Part shown: piece by piece, positions 1 through 12,800 of the stretch
Layout: every line of letters begins with the position of its first letter
Position numbering within the stretch: the stretch's first letter is position 1
Origin: Nyssa sinensis
Lineage: Eukaryota; Streptophyta; Magnoliopsida; Cornales; Nyssaceae
Reading direction: 5' to 3'
DNA length: 64,000 nt
Assembly: GCA_008638375.1 (NCBI GenBank)
Contig: CM018032.1
Coordinates: 55,473,882 to 55,537,881 of the forward strand
Notes under the pieces: model-generated
Databases searched by the model: none
Seen by the model: the letters and a program-made list of their open reading frames with translations, nothing else
Told to the model about the DNA's origin: nothing
Position numbers and translations under genes: made by a program

Positions 1-2
1 AG

Positions 3-2009
3 TCTCTAAAATGTGTTTTTCTGGGTTACTCTCGTCTACAAAAGGGGTATCGGTGCTACTGTCCTAGCCTTCACAAGTATCTTGTGTCCGCTGATGTTAC
101 CTTTCTCGAACATATTCCTTTTTTCTCTGCTGCTTCTACTCCTTCGAGTCAGGGGGAGGATGATGACTTGTTGGTTTATACTATCACCTCTCCGCCTCCC
201 ACTGTAGCCCCTTCCCTTGTTACCCCACCTTCCGCACCACCATCCCCACCACCGCCTCTTCGCTATGTCTATTCCCGACGACGAGACCCATCTGCTCCAT
301 GTCCCGCACCAGTTTCTTCTTCGCCATCGGATCCTGTGGCTGGTGATCTTGATCTTCCCATTGCCCTTCGCAAAGGTACCCGTCAATGCACTTATCCTAT
401 TTCATCGTTTGTTTCTTATGCTCACTTGTCTTCTTCTTCGTGTTCTTTTGTTGCTTCCCTGGATTCTGTATCTCTTCCCAAAACTGTCCATGATGCCTTG
501 TCCCATCCTGGATGGCGTGATGCTATGATCGAAGAGATGAATGTTTTAGATGCTAATAATACTTGGGATTTAGTGCCTTTACCTGCAGGAAAGAAAGCTA
601 TTGGCTGTAAATGGGAGTTTGCTGTTAAATTCAATTCCGATGGTTCCGTGGCTCGCCTTAAAACCCGTCTTGTGGCTAAAGGCTATGCTCAGACTTATGG
701 TATGGATTATTCTGATACTTTCTCCCCCATTGCTAAGTTGACCTCGATTCGTTTATTTATTTCTCTGGCAGCTACTAATGATTGGCCTTTACATCAGTTA
801 GACATCAAAAATGTGTTCTTACATGGTGATCTCCAGGAGGAAGTGTATATGGAGCAACCACCTGGATTTGTTGCTCAGGGGGAGTGTGGGCGAGTTTGTC
901 ATCTTCGTAAGTCATTATATGGTTTGAAACAGAGTCCTCGTGCTTGGTTTGGAAAATTTAGTCAGGCAGTGGAGAAGTTTGGAATGAATAAGAGTAAGTC
1001 TGACCACTCAGTTTTCTATAAGCATTCTACATCTGGCCTCATTCTCCTTGTTGTATATGTGGATGATATTGTCATTACTGGAAGTGATACTGTGGGAATT
1101 TCATCTTTGAAGTCCTTTCTTCATAGCCAGTTTCACACGAAAGATTTAGGGGTGTTGAAGTATTTCTTGGGAATTGAGGTGACGAGAAGCAAGAAAGGCA
1201 TTGTCCTATCCCAGAGGAAATATGTGCTTGACCTATTAACTGAGACTGGAAAGTTGGGGGCTAAGCCGTGCAGCGCTCCAATGCTTCCCAACTTACAACT
1301 CACGAAAGATGGAGACTTATTTGAAGATCCTGAAAAATACAGGAGACTGGTTGGAAAGTTGAACTATCTTACAGTGACACGTCCTGATATTGCATACTCT
1401 GTTAGTATTGTCAGTCAATTCATGTCCTCCCCAACAGTTCACCATTGGGCAGCGTTAGAACAAATCTTGTGTTACTTAAAGGGAGCTCCTGGACGAGGGT
1501 TACTGTACAAGAATCATGGACATACTCACATCGAATGTTTTTCAGATGCAGATTGGGCAGGTTCCAAGATTGACCGCAGGTCCACTACCGAATACTGTGT
1601 TTTTGTTGGAGGAAATTTGATTTCATGGAAGAGTAAGAAACAAAATGTTGTGTCCCGATCCAGTGCAAAATCAGAATATAGAGCTATGGCACAATCTGTA
1701 TGTGAGATAATGTGGATATATCAACTCTTGATTGAGGTTGGTCTTAAAGCTTCAATACCAGCAAAATTGTGGTGTGATAACCAAGGGGCTCTCCATATTG
1801 CTTCCAATCCTGTGTTTCATTAACGGACTAAGCATATTGAGATTGACTGTCATTTTGTTCGTGAAAAGTTGCAGCAAAATTTGATCTCTACCGGATACGT
1901 GAAAACTGGAGAACAGTTAGGAGATATCTTCACAAAGGCTCTCAATGGGGCTCGAGTCGATTATATTTGCAACAAGCTGGGCCTGATTAATATCTATGCT
2001 CCAGCTTGA
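3..2009 (+). pseudogene. copia pol: integrase C-terminus, RT, RNase H (in-frame stop)
   Basis: The frame is open from base 3, upstream of the first possible start codon, so this is an internal piece of a longer polyprotein. The first residues match the integrase C-terminal motif (KCVFLGYSRLQKGYRCY). A proline/serine linker follows, then RT with IKNVFLHGDL, YGLKQSPRAW and the catalytic YVDD, then RNase H with SDADWAG, SWKSKKQ and LWCDNQGAL. The frame stops at TAA 1821-1823, just after NPVFH. The same frame then continues for 61 codons beginning RTKHIEID and ends at TGA 2007-2009. Family members normally have Glu at the stop position, so one G-to-T change explains it. The RT metal-binding Asp pair is intact, but the nonsense codon removes the last part of RNase H. 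It would need readthrough or help in trans. Confidence 0.93.
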
Positions 2010-2016
2010 GGGGCAG

Positions 2017-2199
2017 TGTTACAGAATATACATAGGATTATTCTAGAATATACATGCTGTAGGGTTGACTGTATAGGCTCAATCATAGGGATTCTAATTA
2101 GTCTACTTTCCTAGTTTAGTCTCTCAATTTGTGTATAAATACACTTGTATATTTTGAATGGAATAACACAGAGAATTATTGTTTGCTTTCCTGGTTTCA
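2017..2199 (+). repeat. copia 3' LTR
   Basis: It begins TGTTACAG directly after the purine tract GAGGGGCAG, as expected for the second-strand primer site. A TATA-like box TATAAAT lies at 2134-2140. The 3' boundary is uncertain (2199 is the nearest CA-ending position). Confidence 0.7.
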
Positions 2200-2456
2200 A
2201 ATGTTATTACCATAAAAGAACAGAGCAGAATAATAGTAAACAAAGAATCATTTTTTCTTGTCCAGCAATTAATTTCAAAGACCCTTAAAAACTAGTAAAG
2301 GTAAGTAAAAAACATAAACTATTTAATAAGTTGCTTTTAAAATAGTAGATTAATGATTGATTTTCCACTCTAATTTTAACTTCCAACAAAAATTGGTGGT
2401 TTGAGGCGAAGTATGAGTCAAAGTAGGAGACTGGTGAAGATAGACAATTAATTTCC

Positions 2457-2495
2457 TTTTTTTTTTTTTTTTTTTTGGGGGGGGGGGGGGGGGGG
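2457..2495. repeat. T(20)G(19) homopolymer tract
   Basis: Twenty T directly followed by nineteen G, then CGGCG. The G run could form a quadruplex on the plus strand. Similar T-then-G tracts occur at 7009-7044 and 10168-10193. The exact length is hard to sequence. Confidence 0.9.
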
Positions 2496-2639
2496 CGGCG
2501 AGGTGTGGTGTTAATATTCTATTTTGGATTGGGTCCAAAAGAAGCATGTTTGAGGTCAAGCCTTTTTACAAGGTTTCGAAGGGGAACAAAGATACGAGTT
2601 CCCATGCAAAGTTACTTATCAAAAAAATAAAAAGTTCTT

Positions 2640-3037
2640 GTGGAAAGTAGTGTGGAGATTAATCATACATTGTCCAGTAATTAAGGCCATATGGATTCTT
2701 TTGCTTAGTCTTTTTGGAGTGCATTGGTTCATGCCTCAAAAGGTTCTATCTACTTGAAAAGGAAATTCAGTTAGTAACAACGCAAAGGTGTGGCAAATAG
2801 CTTTGTTGTGCATATGGTGAATTATTTGGAAGGAAAGAAACCACACATTGTTTGATGGCGTGGAGTCTTCCATTTGGAATGCTAAGGTCATGGTGTTGAG
2901 CACCCTTTCTTTTCGGATTCGGCACCTTATCCATAGAAAGTTTAGTATCTTTTGAAATATAGTGAGAGTATATTTGTATTGTTTTAGTTGCAAATGGGTG
3001 TACTCCCTTGGTATATATAAAATTGTTTGTTACTTAA
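2640..3037 (+). mobile_element. L1-type LINE 3' end, degenerate
   Basis: Translating with stops tolerated gives the C-terminal zf-RVT signature of plant L1 ORF2 (IIWKERNHTLFDGV near 2820-2860). A 3' UTR follows with a short 'gggtgtactccc' motif and a terminal TTACTTAAAAAA. It is strongly 5'-truncated and inactive. It lies antisense to the TPR gene. Confidence 0.7.
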
Positions 3038-3236
3038 AAAATATGGTGTAATCGATGAATACTTTTAAAATTGAAAGTTAAATACTATGGAAAAGCCATT
3101 AGACCAGTAATCTAGTACGGAACCAGATGTTGGACAGTTAAGAAACACATCATTCATAAAATTTGTGACTGAAATGATGATGAGATGGATGTGTGGTAAG
3201 ACAAGAAAAAATGAAATTAAAACGAATATATTCAGT

Positions 3237-3334
3237 TTTTTAATAGGTAAATCACACACACTTTACCCTTAAGGGGACTTGAACCCTTAACTTCCCACAT
3301 GGAGATGTGGAGGAGATATCAACCAAGCTAAAGC
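3237..3334 (-). mobile_element. tRNA-derived SINE fragment
   Basis: Read on the minus strand it has a box-A-like segment (TAGCTTGGTTGATATC), a box-B-like segment (GGTTCAAGTCCCC) and a tail TTACCTATT followed by A's. The same architecture occurs at 5624-5740 and 16860-16935. It is not a tRNA gene because no cloverleaf or anticodon arm can be formed with confidence. Confidence 0.65.
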
Positions 3335-3339
3335 TTGTT

Positions 3340-3645
3340 CGTAAAAACAAATATATTCATGAGAGGTGTAAGGAGCGTGTACAAGAGATAAAACGAAACG
3401 AGAGAAAACCGATTAGGGTGGTTTGGAAATGTTCAACAAAAAGCAATAATGCACCAATAAAAAAGAGCGACACAGTTCACACTTCAAATTAAGAGTTGTG
3501 GAAGGGACCGAAATTAACATTGGGATGAGATAGTAAAAAGTTTAACTTGGGAGATGGCCTTAAATAAAGAAAAATGGCAAGACAACATTCATATAGCTGA
3601 CTCCAAATAGTTGAGATAAATCTTTGTTGAGTTGAGTTGAATTAA
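3340..3645 (+). mobile_element. RTE-clade LINE 3' end
   Basis: The translation, with stops, resembles the C-terminal tail of plant RTE ORF2: YIHERCKERV, then NAPIKKSDTVHTSN, then in another frame MALNKEKWQDNIHIADSK. It ends with the typical RTE 3' motif (ccaaatagttgagataa) and a (TTGAG)n repeat instead of poly(A). It is frameshifted and dead. Confidence 0.65.
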
Positions 3646-3758
3646 TTAGTTGCTTGATCTAAAGCATCCAATTATATATTATACATGGAAATCATGTCAA
3701 GTTTCCATGCCCACAGCAGATAGCAACAACCTTCCTATTATAGATATAGGCAAATGAA

Positions 3759-3812
3759 AGTATAACCTGAGCAAGATACTTTTTTTTTTATAAGTATAAC
3801 CTGAGCAAGATA
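3759..3812 (-). mobile_element. Tail-only LINE/SINE insertion with 20-bp target duplication at the exon 8 donor
   Basis: A 20-bp sequence (AGTATAACCTGAGCAAGATA) occurs at 3759-3778 and again at 3793-3812, separated only by a T run and 'ataa'. This is what remains if retrotransposition delivered only a poly(A) tail. The duplicated segment contains the 5' splice site of TPR exon 8 (exon edge 3801), so a second near-identical donor sits in the intron. Confidence 0.65.
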
Positions 3813-6800
3813 TTGCAGTCTCCTGATGCATGTGATTGATTCCCCTTGCCCGCCTTCCTACCAAGTCAAGCAATACTTATCAGTAAGAACAAGAAAAATA
3901 AAGTTTGTAACAATGCAAAGCCCACAATCAGCATTTGTTTCAAATAAAATATTAAAAACCTCAAGAATCCTAATAGAATCCTGAATAAGGGCCGCAGAAT
4001 CCTTCTCTTTTCCTTGGAGAAAAAGCACCTGTAAATTACATCACATTTTCATTTCACCCTCAACACAAATAAAGAATGGAGAATAAAAAGAACAAAGAAC
4101 AAAATACCAGCAAACAAAAGTAAGATCTAATATTAAGGGGATGCTTGAACACTCATTTTGTTTCCCATAGAAAATTTTAACAAAATTAATTCATAATTAC
4201 ATACATAATAAAAATAAGAAGATAAATATATATATATATAAAAAAATATTGGTAAATATAATATATATAAACAAGAAATATAAATGAATTAAATGTCGTC
4301 AATTATTGAAAACCTGTAAACAATCTCATATTAATTCATTCGTAAACAGAATGCATTCACCAAATTGCAGAGAGTATCATAGAGATGTTTCTGTCAGAAA
4401 CTAAGGGTGGCAAGGTCAAGGTCATAAACTATTAGAGAAGAGAATTCACAAGCTTTGGAATGACTATTAAGGAAGTTTCGCATCTGTTGTCAGTTGACAT
4501 AATATGCTGAATCTCTATAAATTTGGAGAGAACTCTGGAGTTAGAAATTGGGGAAAAAAGAGTTAGTAATATAATATAAAAGGTGAAAGAGTGCCAGCAT
4601 AACATATACATGTAGGACTCACAAAAAAAAAAAAGCAACTAAAACCACTCAATAAAAGGCACAACATTCAGAAACCAACATTAAAATGGTGAACTGTTTC
4701 AAATTTAGTTTTCATCATAATTAAGTCTCGATGGCATCAATAACTACACACATTAATTCATATATCACTAAGTATATTAAAAGTTATAATGCTATGGGTA
4801 CTTTCCAAAGTCTTTTTGAGACTAGAAATTTTGAAAGAAATCTTAAAGCCTCTTCTCTCCTTAATTCCCAAGAGGGGCAACAGATTTGAAGGATTTCGGG
4901 TGTATTAGTCTAGTGGGTTGTGTCCACAAGATTATCGCCAAGGGCTAACTTTACAATTCAGAAAAGTGGTTGGGAAGGTGATCTTGGATTCTGAAAATGC
5001 CTTTACGAAGGCTTGTCAAATTTTAGATGCAGTGTTGGTCACAAATGAATGCTTGGATTCCAGGTTACAGGGTATAGAGCTAGGTGTGGTGTGTAAATTG
5101 GATAGTGAAAAAAGCTTGCAACCATGTGAATTGGGGATTCCTTTTATGTTTGTAGGAAAGGAAAGGGTTTGGTCCTAAATGGGTGGAGTTTCGAATCTCT
5201 ATGGTAAAGTTTTTAGTTCTCATCAATTGCTAGCTGACAGGGTTCTTTGCTAATTCTCAATGGCTAATGCAGGTGAATCCATTATCTGCATTCCTTTTCA
5301 TTGTTATGATAGAAACTTCTAGTTTGATGGGGAGAGTGGTGGTATTATAAGGGGTTCTGAGGTTGGAATGTAGAGAAGGAATCCCGTAATAGTATCTCAT
5401 CTCTTATTTGCAGATGAAACCATTATCTTTTGCGAGGCTAATTAGACAACTTCGATATTCAAGGGACGGCCTTCTTTGTTTTCAGGAAGTTTCAGGTTGA
5501 AGATAAATCTAGCCAACAAGTTAATTCTAGCAGGAAAGGTGGAGGAGGTACACAGATTGGTAGGTATTCTGGGTTGCAAAGTGGGGGCTTCTAGCAACGT
5601 ATTTGGGCCTCCCTCGATTGGGGTTTTTTTTTTTTTTTTTGATAGGTAACACAAAACACACACCCATGTCCCAACTGGGACTTGAAGCCTGCACCTCTCC
5701 CTTTAGGAGTGGAGGCAGGAGATACCACTCAAGCTAACAACCAGTGGTATTAGAGAGTTTAGGGTATGGGATTCAGTGATGGAGAGATCTAAAAGAGATT
5801 GATTGGATGGAAGCAACAATAAAACCTTTGATTGAGCAGTTTGATGAAACAGCATCCACTGAGTCAATCCAAAGTAATTGCGACAATAAGTAAATATATT
5901 CTTTCTACAAAATGGCATCAATTATAATGTTAGGAAAAAAAGGCATACGTCCTACCGTGATTTTTAACCAAGTGGTGATGAAATAATGCTTTCTTGTTGA
6001 AGGTATCCCAATAGATGTGATTTTTATATATTCTATTCATTTTCTACTAAAGACAAATTTTCCATCAGAAAATACAATATTTGATCAATCTACAGATGCC
6101 CTTAACTCTCACTTTCATTGCAAAATGAAATTCAACTAAAATAACAGAGAAAACTCCTTAAATGTTGTAGAAAGAAACAGCAAAAAATGATCTCCAACTG
6201 CGAGCGGGGGAAGGCATCAATCATCCACAGGGAATAGAAGACAATCAGAAAACAAACAACATAACACTAGTACACACAATATGCAACAAACAGGCAGTCA
6301 TCTCCAAAATAGTTCAAATGGTCAGTGCACAAATGATCAACCAATATGCACCACTTTTATTGAGAAAATCAGACTCAGAAAGGGGAGCTTAGGAGTACAT
6401 GAGAACTGTCACACATAATGAATCTTATCTATTTTATAATGTCAATGTATCTTCAAGGGCTTCAATAACAAAAATATGAAAATCACCAAGGATGACAAAT
6501 CAAAATGCAAGTATATCAGCACAAACTTCAAAAGGTTAGCACCATGTGTCAATTCATGTAACAAAAATCAGGAGCATTGACAGTGCATAACTTTATGTGG
6601 ACAAGGTGTAAGAATACAGCAGATTAATATCCACCATTACCTCCCCAATGTAACAGTGTGAAAAATGTCACAATTAAAGAATTTAGTAGAAACAACAGTT
6701 AAAATAGGACAGAGATTTCTGACTTATCAGGGGGGAAAAAAAAAGAAGAAAAAAAAAGAGGACACAGATTTTGAGGTATTACTGTTCCAAGATGATACAT

Positions 6801-9800
6801 TGTATCAGCATAGTCTGTGTGATCAGGTCCCAAAACTTGCCTCTTTATCTGAATGATTATGAGGTGACAAATAAGTTTAGAAGTTGGGATCAAGACTAAA
6901 CAATTAAAATATTATGAGTGTACGAAAAAGAGAATTTTTTAATGAGTTGAAAATGGAGCAAGGAGAATCATAACATATACTCACCATGCTCTTTCTTTTC
7001 CCTTTTACTTTTTTTTTTTTTTTTTTTTTGGGGGGAGGGGGGGGCACCGTATGACTTTTTAAGTTGACAAAAAAATTAAACAAAAACAATGTGATGCCAA
7101 CAGTTAATTCATACCTTTAAAGCACGCTGCCCATGGAATCATGAAACAGAAGGAGAAAAACAATAAAACAATACCAAGTGTTAGTAAAAGGAAAAGAAAA
7201 TATTGGCTGTGGTATGTTGTAAATATAACAGAAAATTAAATGTATTCAGTTTAAACGGTACAGCAAAAATTTTCACAGAGACACATATAATATGGCATCG
7301 TATAAAGCACAACCCACCTCTGTTGTTAAAGAATACAAGTTAAACAGTTATACTAAAAGGGAGCCCCTATTCAAGTTACAGCAAAAATTCATCACACAGA
7401 CACATACAATATGGCATCATATAAAGCACAACCCACCTATGTTGTTAAAGAATACAAGTTAAACAGTTATACTAGAAGGGAGCCCCTTTTCACACTCCAC
7501 TTTTTGCCGAGGCACTCCTCTTTACCTTGTTTGTGAATCTGTGATGGTGATGGAGGCGCTTAGTAGATTGTTGATGAGAGCAGTTTAGGAGGATTTGACA
7601 AGGTGTTTTGTTGTGGAGGATGGTAGTGGTAGGAGAGTGACCACCTCACATATGCTCATTGACGATGACACCATAATTTTTTGTGATGCAGAGGAAAACC
7701 AGTTGCGATACCATAGGTGTGTTTTGAGGCAGTTTTTGAATTAAAGGTGAATCTGAGCAAGGGTGAGATTATTCCAATCGAGAGGTGAGGGGGGTGGAGG
7801 AGTTGGCTCAGGTGTGGGCTGTGGTGTGGATTCTTTTCCTACTACATATTTGGGGTTGCCAATTACCTTTGGGGGTTTCTGGGAGATCCACTGCGGTGTG
7901 GGACCCTGTAGTGTAGAGGTTTCAACATAGGTTAGCAGGATGGAAGCGGTAATATCTGTCAAAAGGAGGTGTTTTCGAGTTGTAATTGGGTAATGCCGGC
8001 AACAATAAGAGAGGTGTTTTCAAGTTGGAGATGTAGCTGGCTTCAAAGGGAAGTGAGAATCGCTTGGAGAATGGCTCCCCTTTGCCTTGTGTAGTGTTTA
8101 TGGAGGGAAATAAATAAAAGGATTTTTTTAGGGAATAGAACAATCTCCTTCGGGCTTTAAAGATAATTTTTTTGCATTTACTCTTTTTTTTTGGGTTAAG
8201 GAGGCTATTCCTTTGTATTTAGATTCTTTTGTAGAATTTTTGAGGGAATTAATGATTTAATAATTGTTGCCTTTCCCTTTTTGTAATTATGGGTTTGCCC
8301 CCCTCGAGCGCCTTTTGATTATAATACAATACCTTTTACTGATCAAAAAATATATTTGTTATTATTTTTTAAAGAATATGCACACGGCTCTCATGGGATG
8401 GAATTCCAAAATGAAATTTTATTTGGTGTAATAGTTTACACAAGTTTACCACTAATCATAAGCTATGTATGCTAAAAATAATAATTACAGTACTCGACAA
8501 TTAATTTGTGGATAGTTGTAAATGAATAGTCATGTATAACACATACAAGATTAAAACCTTATTTTAAATTGAGTAGGGAACGTAAATGAGTTCCCAAATT
8601 TGTTTTTCATTCCAAAATCTCTCTCAGCAAACCCACCAACCTATGATTTCCATCTATTCCCCAAATTTCCCTCAAATATAACTCCTCAAATCTTTCTTGC
8701 CCCTATTTTTGTTCTCAAACAATGATTCCACAAAACAGCCTTCATCACAATGGTTTATCATTAATAGAATTTTCATCGGAAGTCCAAATCGTATTGCTAG
8801 AAAATCAAAAAACAAATTTATTGGTATGTATGTAGTGTACATAATTTGTGTTGGATTTGTGGATAATTTAGAATACATATCACAAACGATCCATGATTAG
8901 AACCGTGCAATTCAAATCGCAATTCGCTAGAGGGTGGCGAATTGTGGTAACTCTAGATGCACCTGTAATTTAGACATACATATATGCAAAATACAACTTG
9001 AAAAGCAATAAAACTCGAGCATGGATATCTTTTACCTCATAGCAGACACGAGCTTCTTCCAATTTCCGCTGTACAAGATACAATTGACCAAAGTTGTGAA
9101 GGGCAGCCCCAACCCTGTATAATATAAGGTTACATGAGGGTCAGCAATGTCCAAACTTCTTCAGTGATGCGACAAAATGAAGAACACAAGAAGTTAATTA
9201 ATAGCCAATCAAATTTTTGCTACGCATTTCGCCATATTTTTTTTTCAGGTCACTTCCTAATCTTCCCCAGATTCCCAGATTTTAAACACACCCGCCCCCC
9301 AAAAACAAACACAAAAACAAAGAAAGAATTTGATATTTCACACTATTATTCTCATTTCAGAGTTGGATATAAACCAAAATATCATTATTTGAATCTTGGG
9401 CTACTCCAACTAACTGAAACAAAGTTCTAAGGATGGTAATAATGTTAAACAATAACAAAATGGGATGGGATACATGCACCCCTGACATGAAATCCAAATG
9501 TCATTTACACATGTATGCATGTCAATCAACATTCAACTCAAATTTAATGGGGTCGATTTATATATAAAAAAATTATTGGACAAAATAAATAAAACCCAAA
9601 GCCTGCATAGTAATAATTTTGTACCGTATATCATCTGGTCCAAATGCTTCCTCAAGTATTTTGATAGCCTCCAAATACAGTGGTTCTGCTTTATCAAATG
9701 CTTTTTTAACTCTATACAGCTCTGCCTGCAAATGGCAATCATAGAACAAAATAACTTCTTACAAAGCACTACACTCACAAAAATCAAGTAACCTTACTGT

Positions 9801-12800
9801 CTTCCGACTCTTCCCTAATCACCTCTAATTTTCTCAATAAGGAATTCTTCAGTAGTAGATACAATTCTCAGTACATAATCTTTTTGTTCTGGTTAACAGC
9901 AGACTGCAGCAAAAGATCATCAACACCAAACTAATGTAAAATGGGTTCTACATATACAAACAGTTTAATTTGATGGTTCATTCTATGTAGGTAAGTAACA
10001 TAGTAGGACTCGTAAATCTGACAAATGGTCCCACACGCTCAAAGATAGTTCTGTGCCAGCACAGCATGGTTTCTTAAGTATCAGATTCAGTAATTGTACC
10101 AGTGGGTCCCAATAAAACTCGATAATTTCATATGAGAGATTACTCCACTGAAAATCTCACAAAATTATTTTTTTTTTTTGGGGGTGGGGGGGGAATGGAG
10201 GGAAAAATATAGTGTATTATGTCAAGATAAGAGAGTTATGGAAACCTTCGGGAGAAGAGGAAAAAATATTGAAATGTCATATTTCAACAAGTAAGAGAGC
10301 ATAGAGAGAACTAAATGTCTCATTTCAAAGAAGAAAAGAAAGATAAAATTGAGACCCCCATTTCAAGAAAATAATACACTCTCCCTCCCCTTTGTTGTTT
10401 GGAAAATCTACCAAGGAAGCACCAGATGTACTTATTGAGCATACAAGCAGCTTTTCACTAAGGATGCTAGGGAGGCTTATGGATGTGGGGTATGGAGGGG
10501 TATTAGTAAAGGGAGGGAGACCGGTTGTTGGTGTGATTTGAAGTGGGGTGGGTTTAAGGGTGAGATTTTGGAATGATGTGTGGTGTCGTGTGGTGTCGTG
10601 TGGTGATAGAAAGTTGGAGGAGAGGTTTCCATCATTGTTTAATATAGCTTCTAACAAAGAAGCATTGGTTGAGGATTGTGTTACTTGGGAAAGGAGTCGT
10701 ATGGTATGGAACCATTGTTTTTGGAGAAACTTTTACGATTGGGAATTGAGGGAGGTAGAGGAGTTGATAGGGGTGTTAAATAGATGGAGGGTGAGACTAG
10801 GTGGGGTGGATGAGATGGTGTGGAAGATGGATGGCAAAAAGAAGTTCACTGTTAGTTCTTTTTACAAGTTATTGGTGGGAAGCAAGGAGGAACTCTCTCC
10901 TCGGCAATTTTCAAAGAAAGCTGCGTTTTTTTGGTGGTTAGTGGCTTGGGGAGCCATTCTAACCGCTGATAATCTAAGGAGAAGAGGCCTTTCATCACCC
11001 GAGTAGGTGTTACATGTGCAAAGAGGAGGAGGAAATCATTGATCACCTCCTAATCCATTGCAAGATGGCGAGAGATGCTTGGAATTTGCTTTTCACTCTT
11101 TTTGGATGTAGTTGAGTGATGTCGGCATCAATTAAAGATGTTTTTTCGGGTTGAAGGTGTAGTCACTTAAGAAAGGACAGTCAGCATGCATGGAAGACAG
11201 CTTCTTTATGTTTGGTTTGATGCATTTGGAGGGAGAGGAACAAAAGAGTTTTTGAGGGAGATGAAGCGTCTAAGTGGAAATTTAAAGATAATTTTTTGCA
11301 TTTGTTATTCTTTTGATACAAAGAAGAGTATCCATTGTATTTAAATACTTTTTTAGGTTTTTGGGGGGATTTAAGGCTTTAATGTTGTTGCCTATCCCTC
11401 TTTTTGTTGAGTTGGGTTTGGCCTTCTGGGGTGCCCTTTTTGATGGAATATGCCATTACTGATAATAAATAAATAAATAAAACTAAGAGACTTTGACTAC
11501 TAAAACCCAGTATGGACAAACTAAAATTCTCAAATAGGGAGCCAATACCAAAAATTAACCCAAAAAGACAACCCATGGGCTATAATTACAACACATATCC
11601 AACAAATTTAGAAAACATATCTGAAATTGCAATAAGACCGTCGACTCCAAAATTATAAGAAAACATATTTGAAATTAAACTCACAAAAAACTAACTTAAA
11701 AGAGATCCTACTCATCTAGGCTCAAGCTTAATTAAGCAAGCTCCTATTTGGGCCCTGCATCATCTAACATGTTCCAAATCAAAGCTTGGACCTTGTAAGC
11801 CTCTTTTCCTGCCTTTATACACTTTATAACAGTGCTTCCACTTGTCTCCATCAAGACCACATCTAATATTGAGGGTATTATCACCTTCAATGAAGAGCTT
11901 CAAACATAATAGAGGTAATAATGTTTTAAAGAGCATTTTCTTTTAATGAATTTGCAAAAGAATAATCCTCCACAACAAATTTGCATCTTTATATTGGTGT
12001 GATCCTAAATTCAAACTCAATTTGTTTCTTTCATTGGTATTGCCTTCTGGTAAATAGCTACAACCATAACTATTGGACTTAGAACAGACCTTTGGTAATC
12101 TTTTGTTCTCTGTTTTTGGATGCATGTGGGTCCCTGCTGCTACCTTGAAGGATTTTCTTTTGAGTTGGACTGATTTTCATATTTGCAAGGATGCTAGTGT
12201 AGTTTGGAAAATGGCTCCTATTTGCCTAGTGTGGTCTATTCGGAAGGAAAGGAATAGAAGGATCTTTGAAGGGATAATAAAAAAAGCCCCCTTCCATCCT
12301 TAAAGATAGTTTTTTGTGTTTGCTTCATTTTTGGGCTAAAGAAGCCTATCCATTGTACGTAGGTTCATTAGTAGATTTTTTAGGGAGTCTTAAGGCTTCA
12401 ATTTTCTAGCGTTTCCCTTGTATTTGGGTTCGCCCCCCCTCGGGCGATCTTTTAATACAAATTACTATACCTATCAAAATAGAATAATTATGACACATGA
12501 CATGGTTTGGAATAAAGCACATGGACTAGCATGACCGAAAAAACACCTATCTTAGTTGGTCTGCATGTTCACAAAGGAGCAGCACTAACAAAGAGCATAG
12601 CCAAATAAAATCACTAGACAAAACTCAAAATGGAGAATGCATTAAAAGCAAATTCACCCAGCATCCTGCACTAGGAAGGAAAACACAACTCAAGATAGAT
12701 AGACACATAACAAAATCAACACAAATCATGCAGGAGAGTGATATTAGCCTCCACAACCATGTGGTTCAGCCCAAGAAATTGAGTTAGGAGTTCAAGTCCC

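Larger units (their letters stand above)
1..2199 (+). mobile_element. Ty1/copia LTR retrotransposon, 3' half
   Basis: The window opens inside a copia polyprotein and runs through reverse transcriptase, RNase H, a purine-rich tract (about 2008-2016) and a 3' LTR. The 5' LTR, gag and most of integrase lie before base 1, so insertion age and target duplication cannot be read. Domain order (integrase, RT, RNase H) is the copia order, not gypsy. The outer LTR boundary near 2199 is a guess because no second LTR is available for comparison. It may lie in a 3' intron of the TPR gene or beyond its end; the window does not decide this. Confidence 0.93.

Noticed and set aside
36..386. 116-codon frame antisense to copia pol
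   Set aside because: Arg/Trp-rich shadow of the proline-rich linker in the copia frame; no family resemblance.
2477..2495. Interstitial telomere-like G tract
   Set aside because: Plain G homopolymer; no TTTAGGG units.
5641..5740. tRNA gene on the minus strand
   Set aside because: Box A and B are present, but there is no complete cloverleaf, and an A tail plus sister copies show it is a SINE.
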